A model generated the notes under the pieces. The model was not told the origin of the DNA, did not search any database, and saw only the letters and a list, made by a program, of their open reading frames with translations. Shown here one piece after another: positions 21,301 to 32,599 of a stretch of DNA of 64,000 bases (position 1 is the stretch's first letter; each line of letters starts with the position of its first letter). The DNA is from Polytrichum commune (lineage: Eukaryota; Streptophyta; Polytrichopsida; Polytrichales; Polytrichaceae). The position numbers were made by a program, and so were the translations under genes. The stretch covers positions 1,430,501-1,494,500 of the forward strand of contig OX485808.1 of assembly GCA_950295325.1 (NCBI GenBank), in the 5' to 3' direction.

Positions 21301-24236
21301 CTCTGCATACTTGGTCCGTGCACCCTTCAAGGCCTCTTCCATTCGTGATAAGCCAGCACTTCCAGTAAGATGTAGAATGCGATCCCGCAGTAATTTCTGA
21401 TCCTCAAGTACCTGCAGCAGAATAACAAGTAAGTAAACTAGCCCCACCATCACATATGCTGTTGTCTGTTTACAAAGAAACAGAAACATACCAAAGTATA
21501 ACACCCAAATTCAGCAGTTTCAGAACCATACCTGAGTCTGAATTGCTTGAGCATCATGACTGAGACCAGAGGCATCGCCATCAATAGGTATTCTGCACTT
21601 CTGGAGCATGGAAACTTCTAACTGACATGCCATTCGTGTCATGTCTTCCTCCAAGACTCGAGCATCCTTCACTTTCCATGCAACAAACTGGTATAAATAA
21701 GCACACCAGGCTGCATCAAAAGCAGCCAGCTGAGCTGCAAAAGGTCGAGGTGAGGGTAATATAACTGGAGTTTCACTAGGCCAATCCAATCTAGCGCTCC
21801 TCTGAGAACCATTTGGAGAAGAAGGGCCTGGTGGACTGGCTGACGGACCATCAAGGATGATACCCATCAGAGCTTCAAATTCAGGCAAAAGCCTAGCTGC
21901 AGCTTCTGCAAGAGCCAACTCCCGCTGCTCACGGGCACTGAACACAGCCTCTGGCTGACCCAATATCATGTAAGCACAGAGGAACACTCGTGCTGGGTAG
22001 CGATCGAGCTCTTTTTCCTCAGGCTTTTGAGTATCCTTTGCTTTGACACCTGTAGAAGCAGATTTTGTTTGTGCACCTTCTTTAGGAGCACCTTTATGTC
22101 CACTTGGAGCAGGGTGTTTCTTAACAACAGAACTTCCAGCTGAGGAACGGGGTCGGCGCATAGGAGGTGACAATCGCTTCAGGAGGTGATCAATGCGAGT
22201 GATACTGCTTGATTGACCCTCTAGAGAGAGCTTTAGGCGACTTTCAATTCGGGCCAATAGGGCCTTCACACTTCGGAGAGTAACTGGGGAGGTGATGCGG
22301 GATGCCAACTGCTCAAAAGAAATGGAAATTACTGACTTCCCATTCAATCCACAAGCTGCATAGTCCTGTGCTAATGAATAGGTTGTGCATCGTGATTGCC
22401 GGAACTGCCTCCAGCATCTGCACAAAATCTCTGTTAGTCTACCATTCATTACTAACCACCATCAGAATCTGGTAGTGTACTAGTGATACTCATGTCAAGG
22501 TAGCGAGTATGTCAGACTAAATAGTTAGATTAATTCAGTTAGAAACTTATGGATGTTTCAGCCCAAATCATGAAACTCCCCATGTTGCAAAATCTCTCCA
22601 TTAAGTAGCCCCAGTATAAGATGTATCCAACAGAGGTACTTCGTCTAGTAAACATGCTATTGAACACAATGAGAGAGCTGACCTTGTAAGTTTACGACAA
22701 AGGTGATCACCATGCTTGAGTTTCTGGCCGTGATTGTGGCAAGAACCTCTACATCCACCCCTCTGTCGCAAATATTCTGCTCGCTGTCCCCTAGCCTGGA
22801 AACACCCAAATCCAGAACAAAACAAAATTGGACATTAAAGCAAACTCCCACTTCCTGATAAGCAAATATGATGCTGAAAATGGCAAACAGTAGAAACTCA
22901 GAGCAACTCCTGCAAAATCCTCTCTGGTGGGCAACTCACTCTCTGCAATCGAGCCTCGAGTTTTTCCTTTTTCTTCCGTAACTTCAGCTCACGTTCACGC
23001 ACAACTTCTTGTGCGACTCTACGAGCTTGCAGAACAGTGGCTTGAGCTCGGCTTTTCTCTGCCTCCAGTAGGCAGGCTCGTTTCTCCTCAGCAGCTGCTA
23101 TCTTCTGGCAGATGGCCAACCTAAGAGCTTCAATTCGCTCCCGATCCTTGCCTTCCTGGTTTGTTCGAGTTACTGCTGACTGAGCCAATCTTTCATGAGC
23201 TGCAGCCCTACGCTGTTTCTCAAGCTCTAACAGAGCTAGCCGATTTGCCTCTGCTTGATGAACTCGCAATTCCACCTTGCAACCCAGCTCCTCACGTTCT
23301 CGCTCCATGCGAAGCTGGGTTTCTGTCTTAGCTGCCACACGAAGCTCATGAATTCGGGCAAGTCTCATCTGCTCTTGAGCTTGAAGCTCAGCTCTGTTCA
23401 TACACAGCATAATTTTGATTATAATGTCAATATTGTTACAGAAATAAGATAGGCCAAGGGCTGATGTTTGACACATCCTGTGGATAATATTTTAGAAGGC
23501 AAGATGAAAGGGTGACAACCACCACAAGAATGGCTGCAGATGGAGACACACATCAATAAAGGCTTTTTTACAAAAACATGGAAAAAATGGAGGGTGACTG
23601 AACTAACATTCAAAGATTCAGAACAGAATCCGCAAGACACTAATAAGCCCAAATGTGCTATGTATGGAAGGTGATGAAAAAGCAGTGAATGTAAGCCCAA
23701 TCAGAACAGGCAAGTTGGATCACATGGATGCTGTCTCTGATAATTACCTCTTATGCTCTGCAGCAGATAGTTTAGCTTCGAGACGCTGAGCCAAGCCTTC
23801 AGATTGTGGAGAACGTGGAGGGCTCACTCTTGGCTTTGGTCGTGCCTTGTTCGCCAGCCATTCATGAAATTGCTGCAATTATGACATTCAACATAGTCAG
23901 TGCATCGCATAAGACCACATATCCGTGATTCATAAGGTTCAAGTGTTCCATCAGGAGGTAAATATTTCTCTGTGGACATCCAATGCGCCTTCAATTAAAG
24001 AAAATTGTAGGTATTACTACCTGACGTCTCAAGTCTGCTTCCTTGAGTCTCGTTTCAATATCTTCCAGACTCTTAGCCTTGTTTTCTAAATTCTCCTCTA
24101 GGCGTTGTCTCAGCCACTTGGGAACAGGGGAGTTGGAGATGGTACACTCTGAGATCTCAATCTCAAAGGCAATACCTGGGTTGAGCATCATGCTTCCCTC
24201 CCCTCCAATCAAGTCTCTATGAACTGAGGTTGCCAT
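18380..24236 (-). CDS. TCP11-family protein (T-complex protein 11, plant type), 11 coding exons
   Basis: Exons 24236-24021, 23872-23748, 23393-22940, 22795-22683, 22417-21532, 21411-20911, 20746-20558, 20448-20218, 20093-19658, 19553-19367 and 18872-18380 have canonical borders and agreeing phases. They give 1277 codons (1276 residues), somewhat longer than the roughly 1100-1150 residues typical of flowering-plant members. Residues 1-72 start with the MATS...GIAFEI type N-terminus. Residues 50-300 are a long charged coiled coil (QRLEAKL, QMRLARIHELR, VHQAEANR, AEYLRQRG). The conserved junction CRKLTRCWRQF falls around residue 305, followed by FEQLA and VKALLARIESRL. The TCP11 domain proper covers the helical middle and C-terminus (VEYLHRLLDYA, ALVKGL-like TLVKGLRFIFEQL, RILVIATGLL). 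A Lys/Ser/Pro-rich insert separates the two halves. The acceptor of exon 9 is inferred from phase (CCAG|GAT). Mammalian TCP11 acts in sperm capacitation signalling; the role of plant members is unclear, so no function is assigned. Confidence 0.9.
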
Positions 24237-24258
24237 GCTTTCATCCACGTTCCGCCCA
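24237..24258 (-). other. 5' UTR part of the TCP11 start exon, with an upstream UTR intron
   Basis: Immediately upstream of the ATG (24236) is a canonical acceptor, CATCTTGCAG|TGGGCGG, with the exon starting at 24258. The ATG therefore lies 22 bases into an exon that follows a 5' UTR intron. The first non-coding exon and the promoter must lie further upstream (24.3-26 kb), but I cannot locate them. Confidence 0.6.
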
Positions 24259-26410
24259 CTGCAAGACCAAGATAGAAGTTTTCATCAAAGACTGGGAAAA
24301 AGAGAGACAAATTTACTTTGACATCATCTTGTGACTTTTGACCCCAGCGGAATTATGCCCTTTCAAACGAATTTTCAGGTGCACTCGAAGTGACAAATTA
24401 GTAAAGACTGCCCTTTGGGTTTCACATCAATCCCCTTGGAGATTTGTTCACTACATAAGCAACCACCGGCAGTAGATTGAAATCGGAAATTCAATATCTA
24501 GATTGGAGTTACCAATCTTTACAACCTCCTACTTAGAGGAACCAGTAAGATTGGTAGTATGTAAAAGTAACTGCAACAAGAACATCCACATGATGACCCT
24601 CGCTAGGTCGCGCGTGGCCAAAAAGGAGAAGATGCTGACGCTCACATGGTAGGAATCAAGGACAAAACTCTGCCAGTAGACACGACTCGCAAACTTTGCA
24701 GAGCTTACGTGTATTACTAAATTTAGAAAATAGTAACTCAAACTCAAAGTCCAGGAAAACAAAGGCTCATAGTCTAGTTGCGTGAAGACGGGGAGGAAAG
24801 GTCCCAATCAAGATGGTTTCGATAGAAGCCCTCAACAGTCGTGCTTGAAGAGTGCTATGCCTCGGAAACAGGTTAACATATCCTACATAAAAGATTACAA
24901 GCTCATGTAGCATGTGACCTATAATGAACGTGTACCGATATTATTTTTCTGGTTACCTATTAGGAATAAACCCAGGGAGTCGCAAATTGTGAGACGAGAC
25001 CATGAAGCTTATATTTTATCTGTAGAGGTCTAGATATTGCCAACCGGAAGAAGACTTTGGTCAATCTCCGTCCACGAAAGCAAGAACTTATCTGAGTCGG
25101 TGCTAATTGTTGACACATAAAAACGACGCAAATGATGTTGGCATTAACATCAAGTGCAAACCTGAAAGTAAAAGTACCTCGGCCATAAAAGTACAAACAT
25201 AAAAGTTTTCTTTTTAAAAGCTAAGCGTCACACTGCGATATTCCAACTGAATGTACCTCGCCCTCTACGCACCTCAGAATCATGCAATTGGAACAGCGGA
25301 AAGCAAGCAGATCGTGAAAGGTGAAGGAGGTGAAGTGGGGGACCTTCAATTGTACAATTGAACCTCATTGCTTGTGGGTTCTCCTAGAAATCTCCTATCA
25401 ATAGCTATACAACAGATCCGAAGAGGCAAGAAGAGCGCAATTGGCCAACAGCGGACCCCGAGCCCTGCGGTTTTGCGTCCTCACGTTCATTCAGACTTCG
25501 AAGCATCGAATTGCACAGTAAGGATTCTCAACTAGAACGACAAGAAGATATTCAAAATACCCAGAATGACTCTTGGCCCCATGAATGATAACCTCTCATA
25601 AGATGGTTTCCAAACCCTGCAGGAATCGGATCTTCCTAAACGAAAATCCAAATTTCCTGGACAACTAACGAAATTGCCGGAGACTAAGCCCTGAAAAAAA
25701 TTCACAATCAGGGCAAGACTGTACGCTTCCACATTACGAACTCACCTCCACAACACAAAAAGAAGATAGATGCGAGGACGATCACGTTACTTGTTGGAGT
25801 CCTTGCTGGAGTTTCTACGAAGGATCATCATGGTTCGTGACGAAACCGTTCGTCTACGCCAACCGGTATTTACGAAAACAGTATGGACAAGCACAAAGGG
25901 ATGTGAAGAAAGTGAAAGACAACCCTGTATGTACCTGTTGCTGTCTGTTCCCCGAAGTTTTCCTCGAGACCGTGCCCTTGCGTAATTCTTCCAAATTCAA
26001 CCAATTTTCATGAAATCGGCGCCTGTAGTAACCAAATTTTAGGGACAGGATATATATGATTGGCCGAATTTAGAGTCCTCAAGGTCTTAAACAACCGAGG
26101 CAAGAGTATTCGGACAATCTTGGCCCACACTTTCCACCAAATAGAACAAACTCCAACTCCAAAACATAGTAGCACGACGATATGGAATGCTCTCAAACCC
26201 CGTCACAGCCAAGTCACCATTTCGATAAGCACCGTCCAAAAGCCTCCTTGCCGACGCCCTAACAACCCGAATTAAGTTACAAACAAGTTCCGCCAATCTT
26301 GGTCCCAATCCGGACCTAATTTACACGAGGCCAGTCCCAAAGCATAATTAACCAAACGTCGTCACAAAGGCTCTCCAAACACATTCAAATTTAGAAACGA
26401 CGCACCCGTT
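24259..26410. other. Upstream region of the TCP11-like gene
   Basis: It probably contains the 5' UTR intron, the first exon and the promoter of the - strand gene. Open frames here (for example 24529-24807, 24960-25196 and 26087-26308) have no recognisable domains. No repeat family from the rest of the window was recognised in this stretch. Confidence 0.35.
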
Positions 26411-27000
26411 CGCTTCCAGAACCTTCCTTAATTAGCGCAATTTTGCACCAATCCTGGTCCAGAGATGGCCAAAATACGCAAATAAGGTACCGCAAGAGAG
26501 ACCAGAAGATGAAGAAGGGGAATATGTGGAACACTGAGCATCTGAAAGTGCCGTCCGCTTCCAGAACCTTCTTAAGCGACCTATTACAAACTACGCACAA
26601 ATTTGCAGCAATCCTGGTCCAGTAATGGCCAAATTACGTATACAAGGTACCGAGTGAGAGACAAGAAGATATAGGAGAGGGATGTGTGTAACACCGAGCA
26701 TCTAAAAGTGCCATCCGCTTCCAGAGCCTTCTTAAGCGACCTATTATGAACTACGCACAAATTTGCACCAATCCTGGTCCAGCAATGGCCAAATTGAGGA
26801 AATAAGGAACCGATAGTGAGACAAGAAGATGCGAGGGAGGGATTTGTGACACACTGAGCATCTGAAGGTGCCGTGTATGCGCTTCCAAACCTAGTTAAGC
26901 GACCTATTTGCGAAATATGCACAACCTTGCGTCAATCTTGGTCCAGAGAGGGCCAAATTGAGCAAACAAGGTACCGACAGAGAGATGATAAGATGCGGAA
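26411..27000. repeat. Tandem array, about 160-bp period, four units
   Basis: Units begin with CGCTTCCA(G)A at about 26411, 26556, 26716 and 26880 (spacing 145, 160 and 164). Each carries AATC(C/T)TGGTCCAG, GGCCAAATT and AAGGTACCG in the same order. The first unit is shortened and the last is the most diverged. On the - strand the units stay partly open and give repeated peptides (CVVxNRSLKK, ADGTFRCSV), but the frame is broken between units and I do not call a protein. Confidence 0.8.
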
Positions 27001-27385
27001 GAGGGTGGGGAGCAAGAATTGATCATCCGAGGGTGGCGTGCGAGGGGAATCGGAGGAAGTAGAGGCGGAAGAAGCGTGCTCACCCTGGGAAGAACAAGGA
27101 AGGAATGCCAAGGCCCTTCTGCAGAAAGGCTGGTAACGGCTGCGCCGAACCTGAGCCGAAGCTATGTCGAGCCTGATTCGCCGAACGTGGGGTGCTAGGC
27201 TCGAGCCTCGGGGAAGGGGCCACGGAAGCGCCGCAGGTTCGAATCTCGGTGGGACCATGTGAATGTTTTAAGTACAGTGGCAGTGAAGAGGTGTCACATT
27301 GAGGTGGACTGAGTAACTACACTAAAGAGTATTAAATCCAAAGTATACTAGGCGCTGTGCATAGTTTCATAACTACACTAGCTTA
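27001..27385. other. GC-rich patch with a B-box-like sequence
   Basis: Positions 27001-27260 are GC-rich, unlike everything downstream. They contain GCAGGTTCGAATCTCGG at 27233-27249, which resembles a tRNA B box, but a TPsiC stem cannot be formed and no matching acceptor stem exists 70 bases upstream. It may be an old SINE end. It marks the boundary between the gene-bearing and gene-free parts of the window. Confidence 0.35.
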
Positions 27386-27442
27386 GGGCCACTTCACACA
27401 CAAGCCAAGAGCCATGACCATGATATTGTGAGAGCCCAAAAG
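27386..27442 (+). mobile_element. Truncated left end of the Harbinger-like MITE (family H1)
   Basis: Starts GGGCCACTTCACACAC right after TTA and follows the family's left terminus through GTGAGAGCCCAAAAG, then stops matching. The break runs into a fragment of the hAT-like element (27443-27953). Confidence 0.7.
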
Positions 27443-27953
27443 ATTACACAAAAGATTATGTCATTACACAAAAATAAAAGGACCAAAAATTTGAGTGACG
27501 ACCAAATTAAATAAAATGAGATGTACAAAAATTTGGGTGTGTGTATATATATATAATTTATAACATATATAAATAATTGAAAACACTTATTTTTTAACCT
27601 TGTAGAGTACTATCTAATTCTAAAAGATCCACATGAGTAGTTGCCTTCACTTAAAATTAAAAGTCAACGGCAATGTTTTATTCATAATAATAATAAATTG
27701 GAATTTTAAAAAAAAAAATTCAAACAGTTGGGTTGTTTGGCCTATGATACATGTATCAAAATACTCATATAATTAGGTTTTGAGTGAAATTATACACTTC
27801 AAGGAATATTCATTTCCTATATATAATTGCATTTTTTGGATTCTTTGTTAGAAGAGCTACAAGAGTTTCTTACATTTTATCTCAACATTGGACCCAAATG
27901 CATTATAAGTGATTATAATCATGGCCATACAATACGGGAGTTGCATACCCGGG
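27443..27953 (+). mobile_element. Left-truncated copy of the hAT-like element
   Basis: Matches 33040-33509: ACAAAAATAAAAGGACCAAA, AAATGAGATGTA, TTAGAAGAGCTACAAGAGTTT and a right terminus GTTGCATACCCGGG. The left terminus is missing where the H1 fragment joins it. No coding capacity. Confidence 0.65.
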
Positions 27954-30226
27954 GATTCGGCCAAGTGTCCCTATCATTGTTGGTGCATATTGTGAAGTCA
28001 AGTTTTGTGTGAGTGAGTGGCTAGATTATGCTCTTTTTGTGCTTTGCCATATATTGTGCATAGCGAATATTAACATTTGGGTGATTTGTGTGTTAGTTAT
28101 GCCATGTGCTTTCTGAAAGAAGTTTAATAATTTGTGATTGATTTTCTTTTTGTTGAAGAGCCATTTTTCTACATATGTGATTTTGTATTTGGTCACCGTC
28201 ACTTCTCTTTCATATGAGTGCACTACAATAGCTAGAGGTTAGCCCTCCAATACATTTGCGGTTGCCATAAGCAATGTGAGGAGGAACCTCAAAGGACTCT
28301 CATTGATGTGGTGCACTTTTCTGATGGTCATGAACCGCTATGAAGAGGATGATAATAACCCAGTAATTTGGCCCACACCAATATCTTTGCATTTAAGTAC
28401 TTATACTCAAACCCATAATTATGTACTAATGTTACACATTTGGGGGTTTCATATGTTGATTCTTAGGATGTGTGTTGATTTTGAGTATGCCTACAGACAC
28501 TTAGTAGTGTGTCTTGTGCCTTACCTCCATGACACCTCTTACTAGTTTGCCCTTAGTAAACCTTTAGGTGATTTGTGTCACGCATGTGTGGTAGCTACCA
28601 TAAACAAGCAGTTAACTACTGAAAAATGTTTTGCTAATATGTGCACCAACACTCCCCATTCCACCCATCACACACTGTGGCTGGAGGTTGGTTTGGGGAG
28701 TTGGTGCTAGAAAAACCATGGAATCAAAGCAAGTTTATAACATTGCCTTTCATGTACATTAAGGATTGTGCACTCACCTCTTGGATGACATCAATATGCT
28801 CTTAATTTGAAAATGTAGCATAGTTTTTGGCAACTTTATAGGAATCTCTATCACTCCATCCATTTTTTAGGCACATGCTTGATTCATGTTTTTATTCCAA
28901 TGTGAAATAACATTAGAGAGTTTTTGTGTCCTTGTGGCGAATTTAGAATACCATTCATTGAGTTGCGCTCTCCATAATATTATACAACCTATTATCCCAT
29001 GCCCCTTTCTAACTAGAGAGGGGGAGGCAAGCTATGCACCAAATTCCGGAATATGTGTAGTCGCTGACTTGCTCACTTACTCAAAGTACATAGTATCCAC
29101 AACTTAACATGGCTAGCAAATTCTCGCCTATAATGAAATTCATATTGTACTCAAGCAACAAATGATTTGCTTCCCACATCTTTCATATCGTCGGTTAAAT
29201 TAGAATGAGTGTAGGAGGTGCCAATTCAACACCAAACAATGAACAATACTCAGGCTGAGTAATGTCCATTTTGTAAGGGAATCCCAGAATAAAAGGGACC
29301 CAAGTCTAGTAAACTCCCAGCCCCACGGCGCATCGGCCAACAACTCATTAACATCATGTCATTCCATAAACGAAATGAACATAAGTGATGGACTTTGAGT
29401 TACGTATATGTGGTGAGACGAGTCACAATAGCCCGAAGATAACAAGAAACATTTGGGCAATCCGGTGGGCACACTCTCCTTCCAATATTTCATCATTGGT
29501 GTCGATGGATCCCTTGTTCTTTGAAGCAACAAAATGCCCAAATCACCTAACACACTTTGCCAAAGTGGATGAATGCGGCCAATGGAAATCATCCAAAAAG
29601 GGGTTGGCAATACCGCGGACTTTCGATTCCCAAGGGAATCCAAGGGGCAATTTGGGACGAAGAATGTTACTTACCTAAAATGTGGGTCCGGGCCTTCGTC
29701 GCGTGCGGTAAAGCTATGGTCTGCCTAACACGGCTACATACTGTATTAAAAGTCCTTGATCCAAACCAAGGGTCAAAAAGGAACCAAAGCTAGCTACGTG
29801 CCTATACACTTACATGTGTCCAAGTACGGTTATCCAAGAAGTGGATAGAAAATAAGGTCTTTATAGTGTCTATTTGTCGGGGACGGTGTTCGGGGAGCTT
29901 TTTGGGCATAATCATCAAGATCCTAGTTGTTTTCAAGACCAACCGGTTCCATGTTGACATCTTTCGGTTGTTTTCTTCATTGAATTGAAGAATGATCCGT
30001 AAATTCTTCTAAATGGATCACTAAGTTTCATTGGTTGGGAGTTTTTTGGAATATATATATATATGAGTTAGTGGATGTGGAAGCACGATTTAAGGGCTAT
30101 GCAATTCTAGATGCCAGGAGGACTTTGTGGCCTTCAATTATTTGCGACTTGCCAGATGCAGACACTTGACCTAAATTTGGACATTAAGGTGCGGGGGCTA
30201 TAAATCACCAGTATATTTGGATCAAA
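27954..30226. other. Repeat-type DNA without genes
   Basis: AT-rich. Positions 29880-30015 are a diverged copy of 61085-61230 (TCGGGGAG-TTTTTGGGCATAA, GATCCTAGT, CCAACCGGTT, ATGTTGACATC). Positions 29360-29800 are less AT-rich and have overlapping open frames on both strands, none recognisable. Otherwise nothing supportable. Confidence 0.4.
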
Positions 30227-30229
30227 TAA

Positions 30230-30733
30230 GGGCCACTTCACACACAAGCCTAGAGCCGTGACCATGAAATTGTGAGAGCCCAAAAGAAAGTGTCCAAAGG
30301 CCGTCCCAAGACCACCTCCAAAATCATGCAGTGTGGTCACGGACCCTCAAGTGTAGTGTGAAGGCGCATATGTGACCGGGCCCTCAACCAAATGCTATTT
30401 CAATGAATTTTTATTCGTGCGGGTCTTCACACAAAAAAAATGGAGTAAAGCAACGGTTGTGAGTGTTCGGAGTGCCATGGTCTCCCAATGGTTTTGTGTT
30501 AGGTCTACCTTCAAGAGGTGGTTTTTGAAAATAGTCCAAGCGACCATGAAACATGATCCATTCGATGCCACGTAGGAATCCATGTAGACTTTACATCCAT
30601 CTTGCATTCACATATTTTGTTGGTCCCTCAAGCGTAGTGTGAAGCGAACTTGGACCGGCCCCGCCTTTTCCACCAATGAGAGTGCTTGGAGTGTAATGGT
30701 CATGGGCTCTCCGTCTCGTGTGTGAAGTGGCCC
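30230..30733. mobile_element. PIF/Harbinger-like MITE, family H1, full copy
   Basis: 504 bp with inverted ends (GGGCCACTTCACACAC left, GTGTGTGAAGTGGCCC right) and a TAA duplication at 30227-30229 and 30734-30736. GG-initial termini and a TWA duplication are hallmarks of PIF/Harbinger (Tourist-like) elements. It has no coding capacity, so it would need a transposase from elsewhere. It sits between two imperfect copies of a 26-bp tandem unit. Confidence 0.85.
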
Positions 30734-30769
30734 TAAATCACTAGTATGTTTGGATCAAATAAGCCTCGC

Positions 30770-31150
30770 AAAAAGTTGCACCAAATAATATATTTAATGT
30801 TGCCATTTCTATTTGCCTCGCGCAATACTAATTGTAAATTGCATGTGTAGTGTCACCAACACTAAATGTAAATCTAACATTCCTTGTAAAAATATTTGGT
30901 CATTATAGATTTACAATGGTGCAATGTGTTTTCCCACCCAAATTCAACCATCCATGACAATAATTCATTACATTAGGATGCAGAATTTACCAAAAGCGGA
31001 TGAACTAAAAGTAAGTTGGGATGACAATGCTCGTAAATTTATTCATAAGAAGTGTCATTATAACAGTTGTCGCATTGACACAAAACACCATATGACACTA
31101 TATGCAATATTCAATGTTACAGTAATTAACATCAAGAGTATGGATGAGTA
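30770..31150 (+). repeat. Dispersed repeat, inverted partner at 51600-52010
   Basis: Shared blocks include the AACACTAAATG, TTCCTTGTAAA, ATAGATTTACA and CATAAGAAGTGTCAT motifs, which appear in reverse complement at 51600-52010. No coding support; the frame at 30924-31151 lies inside the repeat. Confidence 0.55.
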
Positions 31151-31606
31151 AGATTTCTCCGCAAGAGGAAGGTCCATGAAGTTAGCTAACTTCTAGTTTG
31201 ATAGCTTATTTGAACCTAGGATTTAACTAGGTGGCGTGGGTGTGAGATTAATTAGCTCTTGTATCGATAACTTAATTAATATGTTAGTTAATTATCTTCA
31301 CCGCATGGATGAGGGCTAGTTTGAGTGGTTACTCACTCTAACCGAAGCCTTGAGCGGGAATTGCGGGTGAACCCTAACAACTACGACAATCCTACATGGA
31401 TAAGCCCCTAGGTCTCATGAATTAGTCATGGGGGTAGTTATTTGGTAGGCCACACGGAACGAGTTATTGAACCAAGTAGTGGTGAGCCGAGCTTGACAAC
31501 GGCGCGGAGACGTCACTAAGTTAGTGGCCCGTGCTTGAAGTGAATTCATAATACCAAAGGAGACTACGCCCATCACTTACTCTATATCTTGGAAGAAGAA
31601 ACCATC
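31151..31606. other. Unassigned repeat-region spacer
   Basis: Moderately AT-rich, no coding frame and no recognised repeat. It forms the left flank of the SINE at 31624. Confidence 0.35.
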
Positions 31607-31623
31607 AATGTTGACAACGAAAG

Positions 31624-31778
31624 TCCGAGATGACCCTAAACTACCAAGTGATAGTGGAGGTACCCAAACTGAACATAGTGGTTGGCGGTTCGATTCCCAA
31701 CCGTGAAATCGTCTCTCTCTACTTAACATAAAACTAGTTAGGTGGTCAACCGCCTCACGTGTTCCAAAAAAGAAAAAG
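31624..31778 (+). mobile_element. tRNA-derived SINE, family S2, with a 17-bp target duplication
   Basis: 155 bp between two identical 17-bp direct repeats AATGTTGACAACGAAAG (31607-31623 and 31779-31795). It contains a perfect B box GGTTCGATTCC (31688-31698), an A-box-like GATAGTGGAGG upstream, and an A-rich tail after GTTCCAAAAAAG. The long perfect duplication is the signature of LINE-driven insertion. Relatives lie at 44795-44960, 49470-49640 (-) and possibly 53930-54118. Confidence 0.88.
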
Positions 31779-32599
31779 AATGTTGACAACGAAAGGAAGG
31801 GTTGATCTTCACTTGAGGTGAGAGAAATCACCCATACCAAGCACCTCACCAGCACACCATGTACTAACAAAATTCAACCCCGATAACAACTTCATTATAT
31901 GCGTTTTTTTCAACTCAATCTATTTCTTGATTTGGCTCTTATGAGCTATATTGGTATTTTGGATGTCACTCCAAGCCGTATGACAAAATTGAGAAGCAAT
32001 TAGTGTGTATTTTTGACAAAGTTCTTGCAAGTTTTTGATAATTGATAGACAAAAATGTGCACAAAAATGAAATGCACGTCAATTGACATGCACAATTTAG
32101 ATTTCGACATGTAGTGTGGCTTGCCAAGAAAAAAACCACGCGTCAATTGACACTTTATAAATTGAAACAACACGTACTACCAGACATGTGACATTGAGGT
32201 GACATTTTAGAAGAAAATGTAGATGTCAATTGACATTCATTTTTGTTTTTGAAAACGTCATGTGACACTTTGGATTTGAAGTTGAACGTCAAATGAAATT
32301 TGTCAAACATACACACTGGAAGCAATTATATCCTTTGTAGAGAAGGTCATCCTACACCTAGCAAACCAAATTTGCCAAATGATGGTGCTTCTAGGCATCA
32401 TATTACCCCAAACTTACAATCTTTTTATTTATTAGCTTTTGTATCTAGTGCCATGTCTAATCCCGGGGGTGAAACATGTCACGAATTTCATTCCAAGAGA
32501 TTTCAAAAGGTTTGCCAAAGATAACCCCGTATTTCAAAGATGAAATATGGGAAGGGAGCCTGAGCACAACAATTATTACCCCTAACTCTCAAGCAACCC

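Noticed and set aside
27233-27249. Possible tRNA 3' half (GGTTCGAATC)
   Set aside because: The T stem does not pair and no matching acceptor stem exists upstream.
30227-30762. A 30-bp target site duplication around the H1 element
   Set aside because: The flanks are better explained by a pre-existing 26-bp tandem repeat with a normal TAA duplication.
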